A stretch of 64,000 bases of DNA from Mycobacterium sp. DL440 (GTDB lineage: Bacteria; Actinomycetota; Actinomycetes; Mycobacteriales; Mycobacteriaceae): assembly GCF_011745145.1 (NCBI RefSeq), contig NZ_CP050191.1, positions 3,508,804-3,572,803 on the forward strand, given 5' to 3'. Of this stretch, positions 29,259 through 38,000 are shown one piece after another (the first letter of the stretch is position 1; each line of letters starts with the position of its first letter). The notes beneath the pieces are model-generated. The model was not told where the DNA came from. It made no database searches and saw nothing but the letters and a program-made list of their open reading frames with translations. Made by a program: the position numbers and the translations under genes.

Positions 29259-30070
29259 GCTGCCCCCTCGACAGTGAACTCGGCGGTGCGCACCGTGTCG
29301 CGGTGCTTGAAATCCAGGAACAGCCGGTACTCGCCGGTGCTGGGAAGTGTGGCGTGGAACGCGATCTGCGGCCCCGGCGCGGTGGCTGGGTCGGCCGCAT
29401 CGCTCATCGGATGGACGTGCAGGTAAGTCAGGTCCGACGCGCGCACTGCGACCAGATGCCCGTAGGCACCCAGGTAGGGCTGCAGGTCGGTGACCGGCTT
29501 GCCGTCCCGGCTGACCGTCAGTGTCAGCGCCGAGGGCTGCCCGGCCTTGGCGACCCCGGCGAGGGTGACCGTATACCCGTCGACGGTGGCGATGTCGGCC
29601 GGCGCGGGCAGCGGTTGCGGCCGGTACCTACCGGCGACGGTCAGGTCCGCGCCGAGGGTGACCGCATGCCCGTCACCCGGCACGAAGTCGGCGAACACCC
29701 GGTAGTCCCCGGGCTGGGCCAGATCCAGCGGAACAGTCCACGTGCCCGATTCGTCGAGCACCGGATGCACATGTTGATAGTCGGCGAGGTCGCGCCGCAC
29801 CACGATCAGATGCAGCAGCTTTTCGTGACTCTCGACGTACTCGGTCACCGGTGCTCCTGCGCCGTCGACGATCCGGAACCGCAGTGGCACCGCGGTACCG
29901 GACGGCAGCGCGGCCTCATCGAGTCGAAGCGTGTACGCCGCGGTGTGACCGGAGTCGTGACCGGCGGCCGGGGCGCTGCTCGGCGTGATCGCCGAGCCGA
30001 TCCCGAACGACACGGCGAACACCACGACGAGTCCGACGACGAACCCGGCGAGCTTCTGCGGCGCACTCAT
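29255..30070 (-). CDS. Exported protein with paired HVHP motifs, copper-operon member
   Basis: 271 residues with a single N-terminal membrane anchor (about 8-28) followed by a beta-rich extracytoplasmic part. Two similar halves each contain a Tyr-x-His-Val-His-Pro motif: [13 protein letters not shown] in the first and [12 protein letters not shown] in the second. Each half also has a G-x-YR-x-F-x-DF strand ([20 protein letters not shown]), so this is an internal duplication. Histidine pairs of this sort suit Cu(II) binding. No named function is known to me; the place between copZ and copA suggests a periplasmic copper chaperone or sensor. Confidence 0.8.
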   Translation of the reverse strand: MSAPQKLAGFVVGLVVVFAVSFGIGSAITPSSAPAAGHDSGHTAAYTLRLDEAALPSGTAVPLRFRIVDGAGAPVTEYVESHEKLLHLIVVRRDLADYQHVHPVLDESGTWTVPLDLAQPGDYRVFADFVPGDGHAVTLGADLTVAGRYRPQPLPAPADIATVDGYTVTLAGVAKAGQPSALTLTVSRDGKPVTDLQPYLGAYGHLVAVRASDLTYLHVHPMSDAADPATAPGPQIAFHATLPSTGEYRLFLDFKHRDTVRTAEFTVEGAA

Positions 30071-30084
30071 GATCGACTGTGGTT

Positions 30085-30291
30085 TCAGCCTGCGACGGCG
30101 TAGCCGGCCTCGGCGACCGCGTCGCTGATGGCGGACGGATCCAGCTGGTTGTCGCTGCCGATGGTCACCAACCCGGTCGACAGATCGACCTCGACGGTGT
30201 GCACACCGGGGATGCCGCCGACCTCTTCACGCACCGACGTGACGCAGTGCCCGCAGGTCATGCCGGTGACGGTGACGGTGTGGGTACTCAT
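30085..30291 (-). CDS. copZ: Copper chaperone CopZ (HMA domain)
   Basis: 68 residues, a single heavy-metal-associated ferredoxin-like domain with metal site GMTCGHC (Cys13, Cys16). AGGAGG lies at a standard distance upstream of the ATG. First gene of the leftward copper operon, 14 bp before the exported HVHP protein and 41 bp downstream of a CsoR/RicR-like operator. It should deliver Cu(I) to the P-type ATPase. Confidence 0.95.
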   Translation of the reverse strand: MSTHTVTVTGMTCGHCVTSVREEVGGIPGVHTVEVDLSTGLVTIGSDNQLDPSAISDAVAEAGYAVAG

Positions 30292-30328
30292 GCAATTTCC
30301 TCCTGAACCAGCTTCGTTGTCGATTCAT

Positions 30329-30348
30329 ACTATACCCCCCTAGGGTAT
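30329..30348 (-). promoter_or_regulatory. CsoR/RicR-like copper operator over the copZ promoter
   Basis: ATACCC-N5-GGGTAT (30332-30348) is a perfect inverted repeat with the C/G-run architecture of copper-responsive CsoR-family operators. On the minus strand the -10 hexamer TATAGT (30329-30334) overlaps it, so a bound repressor would block copZ transcription. Copper release of CsoR or RicR is the known mechanism. No csoR-like gene is in the window. The same site is 44 bp from the rightward response regulator start and may affect it too. Confidence 0.7.
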
Positions 30349-30391
30349 TAATTCCACATGTCCCCCCGGTCGGCTCCTGCACTATGGGCTC

Positions 30392-31108
30392 ATGGAGCAG
30401 ACGCCGGGCGGCTACCGGGCCCTTGTGGTCGACGACGAGGCCCCGTTGGCCGAGGTCGTCGCGAGCTACCTCACCCGCGAACAATTCGAGGTCACCATCG
30501 CTCACGAGGGATCCGAAGCGCTGCGCCTGTCCCGCGAGGTCGACCCCGACGTGGTCATCCTCGACCTCGGCCTGCCCGGCATCGACGGCGTAGAAGTCTG
30601 TCGACAATTGCGCACGTTCTCCGACGCCTACGTGGTGATGCTGACCGCCCGCGACACCGAGATGGACACCATCATCGGCCTGTCGGTGGGCGCCGACGAC
30701 TACATGACCAAACCGTTCAGCCCGCGGGAACTGGTGGCCAGGATCCGGGCCATGCTGCGCCGGCCCCGCGTCGCCTCGCCCGGGGCGGCCGACGGCCGGG
30801 TGTTCGGGGCGTTGCGCATCGACGTCGACGGTCGCCAGGTGTTCCTCGACGACGAACCGGTCATGCTGACGCGCACCGAATTCGATGTACTCAGCGCCCT
30901 CTCGGCTCGACCCGGCGTGGCGCTGAGCCGCCGCCAGCTCCTCGAATCCGTGTGGGAAACCACCTATGTCGGTAACGAACACCTTGTCGACGTCCATATC
31001 GGTCACCTCCGCCGCAAACTCGGCGACGACCCGGCCGATCCGCTGTACGTGATCACGGTGCGCGGCGTCGGATACCGCATGGGTACCGGGCAGGAGGGCC
31101 AGCGATGA
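30392..31108 (+). CDS. OmpR/PhoB family response regulator
   Basis: 238 residues: receiver domain (about 8-120) with acidic pair DDE at 14-16, phospho-acceptor Asp58 in VVILDLG, the MLTARD threonine and lysine in MTKPFS, then a winged-helix DNA-binding domain (about 140-230) ending VRGVGYRMG. CACTAT (30380-30385) sits 6 nt before the ATG, so the mRNA may be leaderless. It is coupled to the sensor kinase by ATGA and is divergent from the copper operon, suggesting a copper or envelope-stress two-component system. This is inference from context. Confidence 0.92.
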   Translation: MEQTPGGYRALVVDDEAPLAEVVASYLTREQFEVTIAHEGSEALRLSREVDPDVVILDLGLPGIDGVEVCRQLRTFSDAYVVMLTARDTEMDTIIGLSVGADDYMTKPFSPRELVARIRAMLRRPRVASPGAADGRVFGALRIDVDGRQVFLDDEPVMLTRTEFDVLSALSARPGVALSRRQLLESVWETTYVGNEHLVDVHIGHLRRKLGDDPADPLYVITVRGVGYRMGTGQEGQR

Positions 31109-32208
31109 CCGTCGGCCTGCGTACTCGGCTGCTGTCGGCCCAGGCCCTGGTACTGGTCGCGGGTGCCGGCACCACCGGCTTGGTGGCCGCCATCGTCGGA
31201 CCGCCGCTTTTCCGCGAACATCTCCACCGCGCAGGGGTTTCCGGCGACTCGGCCGAACAGATGCACGCCGAAGAAGCCTACGTCTACGCCACGGTGATCT
31301 CGATCGCGGTCGCGTCCTGCGTCGCGATCCTGGCCGCCCTGATCGTCACCTGGTACGTCGGCAGGCGCCTGCAGCGGTCGTTGACCGAGGTGGCCCAGGC
31401 CGCGACTGCCATTGCCGACGGCCACTACGACTCGCGGGTGCCGCCGGCCCATCTCGGCAATGAATTCGACTCCCTGGCGAGTTCTTTCAACCAGATGGCC
31501 GGGCGTCTGGAGGCCGTCGAAGCCGGCCGCCGCAGGCTGTTCAGCGATCTTGCGCATGAGATCCGAACTCCGGTTTCGGTATTGGAGGCCTACTTCGAGG
31601 CCATCGAGGACGGCGTGAGAACCCTTGACCCCGAGACCGTCTCGATGCTGCGCCAGCAGACCCACCGGCTGGTCCTGTTCGCCGGCGACGCGGCCGCCTT
31701 GGCCAAGGCCGAGGAGAACCCGGCCACGATCATTCCGGTACCGGTGGCGGCGCACACCGTGCTGGCCTCCGCCGCCGCCGCGGCCCAGGACCGGTTCGAC
31801 GACAAGGGCGTCGCGCTGGCTTGGCGGGCAGCCGTGGACCTGCCGGCGCTCTGGGCCGATCCCCACCGGCTCGCTCAGATCCTGGGCAACCTGCTCGACA
31901 ACGCACTGCGGCACACCCCGGCCGGCGGGCAGGTGACGATCAGTGCCGCCACCGGCGTCGAGAGCGGCACCGTCACACTGACAGTGACCGATACCGGCGA
32001 GGGCATCCCTGCCGAACACCTGCCCCATGTCTTCGAACGGTTCTACCGGGCCGACACCGCACGTGACCGTGACCACGGCGGATCAGGCATCGGGCTGGCG
32101 ATCGTCAAGGCCCTGGTCGAGGGGCACCGCGGGCGGATCGAGGTGGCCAGCCCGGCGACCGGCTCGGGCGCCGGGACCACCTTCACGATCACCCTGCCGA
32201 CCAGCTAG
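31105..32208 (+). CDS. Sensor histidine kinase
   Basis: 367 residues: membrane helix about 10-34, a short extracytoplasmic loop of roughly 35 residues containing three His (EHLHRAG, QMHAEE), second helix about 63-85, HAMP domain, HisKA with phospho-histidine in DLAHEIRTP (H151), and HATPase with NLLDNALRHTP, DTGEGIP and GSGIGLAIVKALV. The loop is too small for a folded sensor domain, so it senses a small ligand or metal directly, or membrane state. Its 3' end overlaps the convergent DUF305 gene by 4 bp. Confidence 0.92.
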   Translation: MTVGLRTRLLSAQALVLVAGAGTTGLVAAIVGPPLFREHLHRAGVSGDSAEQMHAEEAYVYATVISIAVASCVAILAALIVTWYVGRRLQRSLTEVAQAATAIADGHYDSRVPPAHLGNEFDSLASSFNQMAGRLEAVEAGRRRLFSDLAHEIRTPVSVLEAYFEAIEDGVRTLDPETVSMLRQQTHRLVLFAGDAAALAKAEENPATIIPVPVAAHTVLASAAAAAQDRFDDKGVALAWRAAVDLPALWADPHRLAQILGNLLDNALRHTPAGGQVTISAATGVESGTVTLTVTDTGEGIPAEHLPHVFERFYRADTARDRDHGGSGIGLAIVKALVEGHRGRIEVASPATGSGAGTTFTITLPTS

Positions 32209-32846
32209 AGCGAACCCAGGATCTGGTGCATGGTGTCGATCTCCTGCTGCTGCGTTTTCACGATGGTGCGGGCCATCTCGACCGCAGCGGGATATTGACC
32301 GTCCTTGATCTCATCCTGAGCCATGGTGATCGCACCCTCATGGTGAGCGATCATGTGCGTCAGGTACAGCTTGGCCGCCTCGGCGCCCTGGGCGTTGCGC
32401 AGCGCGGTCATATCGGCCTCCGACACCATGCCCTGCATGGCGGGCATGTCGCCGTGGCCCATATCGCCATGACCCTGCTGCGGCATCGGCGGCATCGGCG
32501 GGTTGCCCCACAGCTTCAGCCAGCCCTGCATCTGCGCGATCTCCGGGGCCTGAGCACCCTTGATCTGGGTGGCCAGCTCGGTCACCCGCGCATCGATGCC
32601 CGGCTTGGCCAGCAGCACGTCGCTCATCTCGACGGCCTGTTGATGGTGCGGAATCATGTGCTGGGCGAACATCACATCGGCGTCGTTGTGAGCCGAGTTG
32701 TCCGCTTGGCCCGGGGCCTGCGGGGTCGCCGCCGCGGAGGTGGCGGTCGTCGCATCGGCGGACCCGTCGGTCGAGGGGTTGCTACAGCCGGCCACCAGCG
32801 CCGCTGCGACCACCGCACCGGCACTCAGCATCATCAGTTTCGTCAT
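32205..32846 (-). CDS. DUF305 lipoprotein
   Basis: 213 residues with lipobox VAGC (Cys21), an Ala/Thr/Ser-rich linker and a ferritin-like DUF305 domain. The two diagnostic His motifs are present: FAQHMIPHHQQAVEMS and YLTHMIAHHEGAITMA. Between them is a Met/His-rich insert (PPMPPMPQQGHGDMGHGDMP), a composition often seen in proteins that bind copper or silver. DUF305 genes frequently lie by copper export genes, as here. An 11-bp-period direct repeat upstream suggests control by an OmpR-type regulator, perhaps the adjacent one. Confidence 0.9.
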   Translation of the reverse strand: MTKLMMLSAGAVVAAALVAGCSNPSTDGSADATTATSAAATPQAPGQADNSAHNDADVMFAQHMIPHHQQAVEMSDVLLAKPGIDARVTELATQIKGAQAPEIAQMQGWLKLWGNPPMPPMPQQGHGDMGHGDMPAMQGMVSEADMTALRNAQGAEAAKLYLTHMIAHHEGAITMAQDEIKDGQYPAAVEMARTIVKTQQQEIDTMHQILGSL

Positions 32847-32886
32847 CCCTCAAGCGTCCCCATGCTCGATGTGGCTGCCCTAGTCG

Positions 32887-32907
32887 TTCGATGAAGATTC
32901 GATAAAG
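32887..32907 (-). promoter_or_regulatory. OmpR/PhoB-type direct repeat upstream of DUF305 gene
   Basis: On the plus strand TTCGATGAAG and TTCGATAAAG repeat at an exact 11-bp period, 41 bp upstream of the DUF305 start. Direct half-sites one helical turn apart are the usual binding arrangement of OmpR-family response regulators, and one such regulator is encoded 2 kb away at 30392. Nine of ten bases agree between the halves. Confidence 0.5.
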
Positions 32908-32909
32908 CT

Positions 32910-34007
32910 CTACGGAATCCGGGCCCGGAACAGCTTGACGTCATTCTTGACTCCCTTGAGATGGCGGGCCCCGGCGAACGACCAGCCGAACCGGCCCGCC
33001 TCACCGACCGCTGTCCGGGTGGACTCCGCCACCAGCACCGTCCCGGGCCGCGCCGCCCCGGTGACCCGGCTGGCCAGATTCACCGAACCACCGAACCAGT
33101 CACCGGCCCGGCTCACTGCCGGCCCGGTCGCCAGCCCGACCCGCAACCGCGGGAACTCCTCGTCGGTTTCGGTGACCGCCACCAGCTGCAGGACCGCATC
33201 CAGAAGCGCCGCCGCGTCGGCACTGACGAGCATCACCGCATCGCCGATCGTCTTGATCAATCGAACCGGGCCGACCGCCACCTCACGTGCCGCATCGGCC
33301 AGCCGATTCGCCAGCCGCTCCAGGTCTTCGGGCTGCACCACCTCGCCGAGCCGGGTGAACCCGACGATGTCGGCGAACGCAATGGTGACCAGCCGCGCGC
33401 CGGGCAGCTGAACGCCCTCGGCCCGCTCGGAGGCACTCACGGCCTCGGTCTCCAACGAATGACGAAGCTGAACGAACAGCATGTCGCGGATCATCGGGCC
33501 GATCAGCGGCGCTGCCTCGGCCACGAGCGCCTCGGTCGCCTTGGCGGTTTCCAGTTCTGTCGCCCCCGGCGTCAACACTGCCGCCAGCGCAGCATGGCGC
33601 ATCACCTCGGCCGCCCGGCCGAGCCCTTCGGAGAGCACCCGGGTGATCAACACCATCTGATCCGGGGCGATGCCGAGCTCCAGGAAACGCTCCGCGAAGG
33701 CCACCGCCTCGGCATCGGCCCGCAACAGCACCGCGGCATCAGGGTCCTCGACGGTCGCCAGCCCCATCGCCCGTTGCAGGCGCTGCGCCAGCTCGACGTC
33801 CAGTCCCGTCTGCTCACTGATCTCGCGGGTCGACACATACGTGCCGTCGTCCCCGGCCACCCGGCGCGAGGCCAGCAGCATCGGGGTGACGGCCTGGCGG
33901 ATCTGGTCGGCGGTGATACCACGGGCCAGCAGCCATTCGACCAGCTCGGCGCGCTGTGCACCGGCCTCACCGTCGAGTCCGTCCAGGAGTGTGGGGTCCG
34001 CCGTCAT
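32910..34007 (-). CDS. Class III adenylyl cyclase, Rv1264 type
   Basis: 365 residues. An all-helical N-terminal regulatory domain (about 1-195), as in the autoinhibited acid-sensing cyclase Rv1264, precedes a class III catalytic domain. Metal-binding aspartates lie in [10 protein letters not shown] and KTIGDAVM. The adenine-specifying residues appear as Lys (LIKTIGD) and Asp (GDWFGGSV), and the transition-state Asn and Arg as VNLASRVT, so all canonical catalytic residues are present. Product: cAMP. Orientation and neighbours (HIT and Rv1261c-like genes further right) fit Rv1264. The start overlaps the stop of the GAF regulator gene (TGATG). Confidence 0.92.
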   Translation of the reverse strand: MTADPTLLDGLDGEAGAQRAELVEWLLARGITADQIRQAVTPMLLASRRVAGDDGTYVSTREISEQTGLDVELAQRLQRAMGLATVEDPDAAVLLRADAEAVAFAERFLELGIAPDQMVLITRVLSEGLGRAAEVMRHAALAAVLTPGATELETAKATEALVAEAAPLIGPMIRDMLFVQLRHSLETEAVSASERAEGVQLPGARLVTIAFADIVGFTRLGEVVQPEDLERLANRLADAAREVAVGPVRLIKTIGDAVMLVSADAAALLDAVLQLVAVTETDEEFPRLRVGLATGPAVSRAGDWFGGSVNLASRVTGAARPGTVLVAESTRTAVGEAGRFGWSFAGARHLKGVKNDVKLFRARIP

Positions 34008-35293
34008 CAGGCCAAGGTATACCCGCGCGCCGCGTGAACCGCCGGAGCCGTCGATGAGGTCAGCAGCATCGACATGTCCTGCGGGTAACGGACATCCACG
34101 ATCACCGAATCCCCGAACCGGTAGGGCTTGCCCACCACCAGGCCGACGAACTGTTTACGCAGGCGCGACATTTCGGCGCGCACGGTCACCACTCGAGATC
34201 GGTCACCGTAGAGGTCCTCGGCGAGTTCCGGTGCCGACCGACCCTGCTCGCTGGTAGCCAACACCAGCAGGATCTCGGCGTGACGGCTGGAGATGCTGCG
34301 TCGCCAGTTGCCGAACTGGCCCGCCATCTCCAGTGATGGTTCCCCGTCGCGCAGGTCGAGGATGACCTTCGAGGGGGCCGCGGATTCCGCGTCGTCGGCC
34401 ACTCGGACCAGCCACCCGCACGGCAACGACTCCACATCGCACATACCCAGCGGCGGGATCCACACTCGACCAGGTAACCCGTTCTCGGGCAACAGGATCC
34501 GATTATGCATCGGCAATGAGGCCACCGCCGCCACCCAGCCCTCCGCATCGACCGCCAGCGCCGGGCCGTCCACCCTGACCAAAATCGGGGCCGCCACGGT
34601 GCGCAGCTGGTTCAACGTCCGGTCATGCGCTTCCCGGAGCTGGGATTCGGCCAGCCGCGCCACCAGGTCGACCAGCGCCACCGTCGTCGGATGCACCGTC
34701 GGCGCCGGGCCGGACACGTCGACCACGCCGATCACCTGCCCGGTGCGCGGATCTCGGATCGGGGCACCGGCGCACGTCCACGGGTGGTGGCTACGCAGGA
34801 AATGCTCGGCCGAGAAGATCTGCACCGCGCGATGGGAGACCAGAGCGGTGCCGATGCCGTTGGTGCCCACGGCGTTCTCACTCCACGACGCGCCTTCGAT
34901 GAAGCCCAGACGGTCGGCCAGCCCGAGCACCCTCGGCGAACCGGAGCGCCACAGCACCCGACCGCGGGCATCGGCGATGACCAGGATGTTGTCACCCTCT
35001 TCGATCACCGATTCGAGCCCGCGGGTGACATCGTCGAGCACCGACATCAGCCCCGACTGTTGCCTGAGCAAGTCCAATCCGGCGGTCTCTACGCGGGGCG
35101 GAATGTGACGGTCAGGGTTGATCCCCTTGGCCCGCAATCTGTTCCAGGAATCTTCGATCACCGAACGCGGGCGCGCCGGGGCCCGGTCACCTGACATGGT
35201 CGCGTCATACACGGCAGACAACAGCATCGCGTAACGCCGCGGGTCCTCACCGGATGAGACCGCGGGCTCGGGTACCGAAGAACCAGCCATCAT
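34007..35293 (-). CDS. GAF-domain transcriptional activator (DhaR/AcoR-like, no AAA domain)
   Basis: 428 residues. The N-terminal part ([20 protein letters not shown]) and GAF domain (about 85-230, with [18 protein letters not shown] and [13 protein letters not shown]) are the same as in DhaR/AcoR/MimR-type activators. The sigma-54 AAA+ domain is missing; instead a C-terminal winged-helix region ([13 protein letters not shown] to [10 protein letters not shown], about 340-400) should bind DNA. It is divergent from the flavin monooxygenase at 35435, its likely target. Such regulators usually respond to an alcohol, ketone or diol. Confidence 0.82.
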   Translation of the reverse strand: MMAGSSVPEPAVSSGEDPRRYAMLLSAVYDATMSGDRAPARPRSVIEDSWNRLRAKGINPDRHIPPRVETAGLDLLRQQSGLMSVLDDVTRGLESVIEEGDNILVIADARGRVLWRSGSPRVLGLADRLGFIEGASWSENAVGTNGIGTALVSHRAVQIFSAEHFLRSHHPWTCAGAPIRDPRTGQVIGVVDVSGPAPTVHPTTVALVDLVARLAESQLREAHDRTLNQLRTVAAPILVRVDGPALAVDAEGWVAAVASLPMHNRILLPENGLPGRVWIPPLGMCDVESLPCGWLVRVADDAESAAPSKVILDLRDGEPSLEMAGQFGNWRRSISSRHAEILLVLATSEQGRSAPELAEDLYGDRSRVVTVRAEMSRLRKQFVGLVVGKPYRFGDSVIVDVRYPQDMSMLLTSSTAPAVHAARGYTLA

Positions 35294-35379
35294 CGCCGAT
35301 TGTGCTCCACATCACAACTCCACGCCACGCCGACCTACCGATAGACCCAGGTCTTTTCGCAGGCAAATGCCCGGCAGGC

Positions 35380-35397
35380 TGCAACCCCGTGCAACCC
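35380..35397 (+). promoter_or_regulatory. Direct repeat TGCAACCC upstream of the monooxygenase
   Basis: TGCAACCC at 35380-35387 and again at 35390-35397, 10 bp apart, 38 bp before the monooxygenase start. One-turn spacing and position suggest an activator site for the divergent GAF regulator. No convincing core promoter could be read. Confidence 0.35.
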
Positions 35398-35434
35398 TTG
35401 TCGCAGCCCTTGACTGCCGTGTGGGCTGGGCCAC

Positions 35435-37264
35435 ATGACACAGACCACCGCCGCACCGCTGACCAGACTGTCGCCGCAGGAACGGGTCGACGCCTGGCTG
35501 GCCGATTTCGAGGCCGCACTGGCTGACCGGGACATCGAACGCGTCGTCGCGAAGTTCGCCACCGACAGCTTCTGGCGGGATCTGGTCGCGTTCACCTGGA
35601 ACCTCAAGACTGTCGAGGGCCGCGACGGCATCGCCTACATGCTCTTCTCGTGTCTGCACGACACCGATCCGTCCGGCTTTCGAACCACCGAACCGCCGAC
35701 CGAGGACTTCGACGGCGAGCACGTCGTCACCTCGGCATTCATCGAGTTCGAGACCGCGGCGGGCAGCGGCAAGGGACACCTGCGGCTCCGTGACGAGCTG
35801 GGCTGGACCCTGCTGACCACACTGCAGGAGCTCAAGGGTCACGAGGAACGCAAGGGCGCGAACCGGCCGTTGGGCGCAACGCACGGCTCAGATCCCGACA
35901 CCCGATCGTGGTCCGAGAAGCGTCTCGACGAGGAACTGACCCTGGGCTACTCCCAACAGCCCTACACCCTGGTGATCGGTGGCGGACAGGGCGGCATCGC
36001 CCTCGGCGCCCGGCTGCGACAACTAGGGGTGCCGGCCATCGTCGTCGACCAACACGAACGACCCGGCGACCAGTGGCGCAAACGCTACAAGTCGCTGTGC
36101 CTGCACGATCCGGTCTGGTACGACCACCTGCCGTACCTGCCGTTCCCGGCGAACTGGCCGGTGTTCGCACCGAAGGACAAGGTCGGCGACTGGCTGGAGT
36201 TCTACACCCGGGTCATGGAAGTGCCCTACTGGAGCTCGACGACCTGTCTGTCCGCGGTCTATGACGAAGACGAACAGCGGTGGACCGTCGAGGTGAACCG
36301 CAATGGCGAGGCGGTGACACTGCGGCCGGTGCAGCTGGTGCTGGCGACGGGCATGTCGGGCAAGCCCAGCATCCCCACGCTGCCGGGCCAGGACGTGTTC
36401 CGTGGCGAGCGGCACCATTCGAGCCATCACCCGGGTCCGGACCGCTACGTGGGCAAGCGCGTCGTCGTGATCGGCGCCAACAATTCCGCGCATGACATCT
36501 GTAAGGCGTTGTACGAGAACGACGTCGACGTCACGATGATCCAGCGATCCTCAACACACATCGTGAAGTCGGACTCCCTGATGGAGCTGGGCCTGGGCGA
36601 CCTGTACTCGGAACGCGCGGTGGCCGCCGGAATGACCACCGAGAAGGCCGATCTGACCTTCGCGTCCCTGCCGTACGCCATCATGGCCGACTTTCAACGG
36701 CCCATCTACGACGCAATCCGCCAGCGCGACAAGGACTTCTACGCGCGGCTGGAAGCCGCCGGATTCGACCTGGACTTCGGCGACGACAATTCCGGCCTGT
36801 TCATGAAATACCTGCGCCGCGGCTCGGGCTACTACATCGACGTCGGTGCCTGTGAGCTGGTCGCCGATGGCAGCATCAAGCTCGCGCACGGTGAGGTCGA
36901 CCGGCTGACGGAGGACTCGGTGATCCTCGCCGACGGCACCGAATTACCCGCCGATGTGGTGGTGTACGCCACCGGGTTCGGCTCGATGAACGGCTGGGCA
37001 GCAGATTTGATCAGCCAGGAAGTCGCCGACCGGATCGGCAAGGTGTGGGGCCTGGGCTCGGGAACCACCAAGGACCCCGGCCCGTGGGAGGGCGAACAAC
37101 GCAACATGTGGAAGCCCACCCAACAACCCAACCTGTGGCTCCACGGCGGCAATCTGCACCAATCCCGGCACTATTCGCTGTATCTGGCGTTGCAGCTCAA
37201 GGCTCGCTATGAGGGCCTGGCAACGCCGGTGTACGGACTGCAGGAGGTCCATCACCTGAGCTGA
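35435..37264 (+). CDS. Flavin-containing monooxygenase with N-terminal NTF2-like domain
   Basis: 609 residues. Residues 10-140 form an NTF2/SnoaL-like domain (RVDAWLADFEAALADRDIER). The monooxygenase part has FAD motif VIGGGQGGIALG near 178, an RHHSSHHPGP segment in the place of the FMO/BVMO fingerprint, and NADPH motif VIGANNSAHD near 348. It should insert oxygen into a ketone, amine or sulfur substrate. The fused NTF2-like module is typical of an actinobacterial subgroup. A strong hairpin follows the stop. Likely activated by the divergent GAF regulator. Confidence 0.88.
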   Translation: MTQTTAAPLTRLSPQERVDAWLADFEAALADRDIERVVAKFATDSFWRDLVAFTWNLKTVEGRDGIAYMLFSCLHDTDPSGFRTTEPPTEDFDGEHVVTSAFIEFETAAGSGKGHLRLRDELGWTLLTTLQELKGHEERKGANRPLGATHGSDPDTRSWSEKRLDEELTLGYSQQPYTLVIGGGQGGIALGARLRQLGVPAIVVDQHERPGDQWRKRYKSLCLHDPVWYDHLPYLPFPANWPVFAPKDKVGDWLEFYTRVMEVPYWSSTTCLSAVYDEDEQRWTVEVNRNGEAVTLRPVQLVLATGMSGKPSIPTLPGQDVFRGERHHSSHHPGPDRYVGKRVVVIGANNSAHDICKALYENDVDVTMIQRSSTHIVKSDSLMELGLGDLYSERAVAAGMTTEKADLTFASLPYAIMADFQRPIYDAIRQRDKDFYARLEAAGFDLDFGDDNSGLFMKYLRRGSGYYIDVGACELVADGSIKLAHGEVDRLTEDSVILADGTELPADVVVYATGFGSMNGWAADLISQEVADRIGKVWGLGSGTTKDPGPWEGEQRNMWKPTQQPNLWLHGGNLHQSRHYSLYLALQLKARYEGLATPVYGLQEVHHLS

Positions 37265-37277
37265 CGACCTACGACAT

Positions 37278-37317
37278 GGCGCCCCGAACGTGAATCCCCC
37301 ACGCCGTTCGGGGCGCC
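37278..37317 (+). terminator. Strong intrinsic hairpin after the monooxygenase
   Basis: GGCGCCCCGAACG and CGTTCGGGGCGCC form a perfect 13-bp stem around a 14-nt loop, 14 nt after the monooxygenase stop. There is no U-tract, as in many mycobacterial terminators. It separates the monooxygenase from the glycosylase gene. Confidence 0.75.
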
Positions 37318-37344
37318 CGCGTGGGTGCGCGGTATACATCGAGG

Positions 37345-37833
37345 GTGACCGAGCTGCTGCACGGGCTGGACCCCATCGTCGGCGCGGCGCCCCGGGTGCT
37401 GATCCTGGGCAACATGCCGAGCGTGATGTCGCTGACCTCGGGTCAGTACTACGGTAATCCGCGCAACGCGTTCTGGCGGATCACCGGGTCGCTTTTCGGA
37501 TTCGGCGCCGATGAGCCCTATGCGCAGCGGGTGGCTGTACTGTGCGCGCACCGCGTCGCGGTATGGGACGTGCTCCGATCCTGCCGACGGGAGGGCAGCC
37601 TGGACTCCGCCGTCGAGCGGGACAGCATGGTGCCCAATGACTTTGCGGCTTTCTTCGCCTTTCATCCCACGCTCGAGCGGTTGGTGTTCAACGGGGCCGC
37701 CGCCGAGGCGAACTACCGGCGTCTGGTCGGCACTCCCTCATTGCCCAGTGTGCGGGCCCCCTCGACCAGCCCCGCGCAGACCATGCGCTACGAGGACAAA
37801 CTGGAGGCCTGGCGGGAGGCGCTGGACGCTTAG
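37345..37833 (+). CDS. DNA-deoxyinosine glycosylase (uracil-DNA glycosylase family 6)
   Basis: 162 residues from the GTG at 37345. The motif LILGNMPSVMSL with QYYGNPRNAFWRI is the active-site signature of family 6 hypoxanthine-DNA glycosylases, distinct from the GQDPYH motif of classical Ung. The C-terminal motif LPSVRAPSTSPA is the DNA-intercalating loop. It removes deaminated adenine (hypoxanthine) from DNA in base-excision repair. It is monocistronic between two hairpin- or gap-bounded units. Confidence 0.88.
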   Translation: MTELLHGLDPIVGAAPRVLILGNMPSVMSLTSGQYYGNPRNAFWRITGSLFGFGADEPYAQRVAVLCAHRVAVWDVLRSCRREGSLDSAVERDSMVPNDFAAFFAFHPTLERLVFNGAAAEANYRRLVGTPSLPSVRAPSTSPAQTMRYEDKLEAWREALDA

Positions 37834-37838
37834 GCCGG

Positions 37839-37916
37839 TCAGGCCAGCCGCTCGAGCTCCTCGACGCGTCGGCGCAGATCATTGCTCGATTCGTCGTTGC
37901 CGCGGAAAAGGTCCAT
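37839..37916 (-). CDS. Possible 25-residue small protein
   Basis: ATG-to-TGA frame encoding MDLFRGNDESSNDL then RRRVEELERLA, a short amphipathic, heptad-like helix. It lies in the gap between the glycosylase and the cyclase-ATPase, on the opposite strand, and has no clear ribosome-binding site. It may be chance or part of an antisense transcript. Confidence 0.22.
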   Translation of the reverse strand: MDLFRGNDESSNDLRRRVEELERLA

Positions 37917-38000
37917 CGTGGCAGTGTGACAACCCCGCCATTTCGGCGTTGCTGCGTTCTATTCTCGATGCAGCAGGTTCTCCGATGGCGGGGGCTTCGA

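Noticed and set aside
32961..34037. Long frame opposite the Rv1264-type cyclase
   Set aside because: High-GC artefact. The cyclase strand carries conserved metal and catalytic residues; the antisense product has no recognisable domain.
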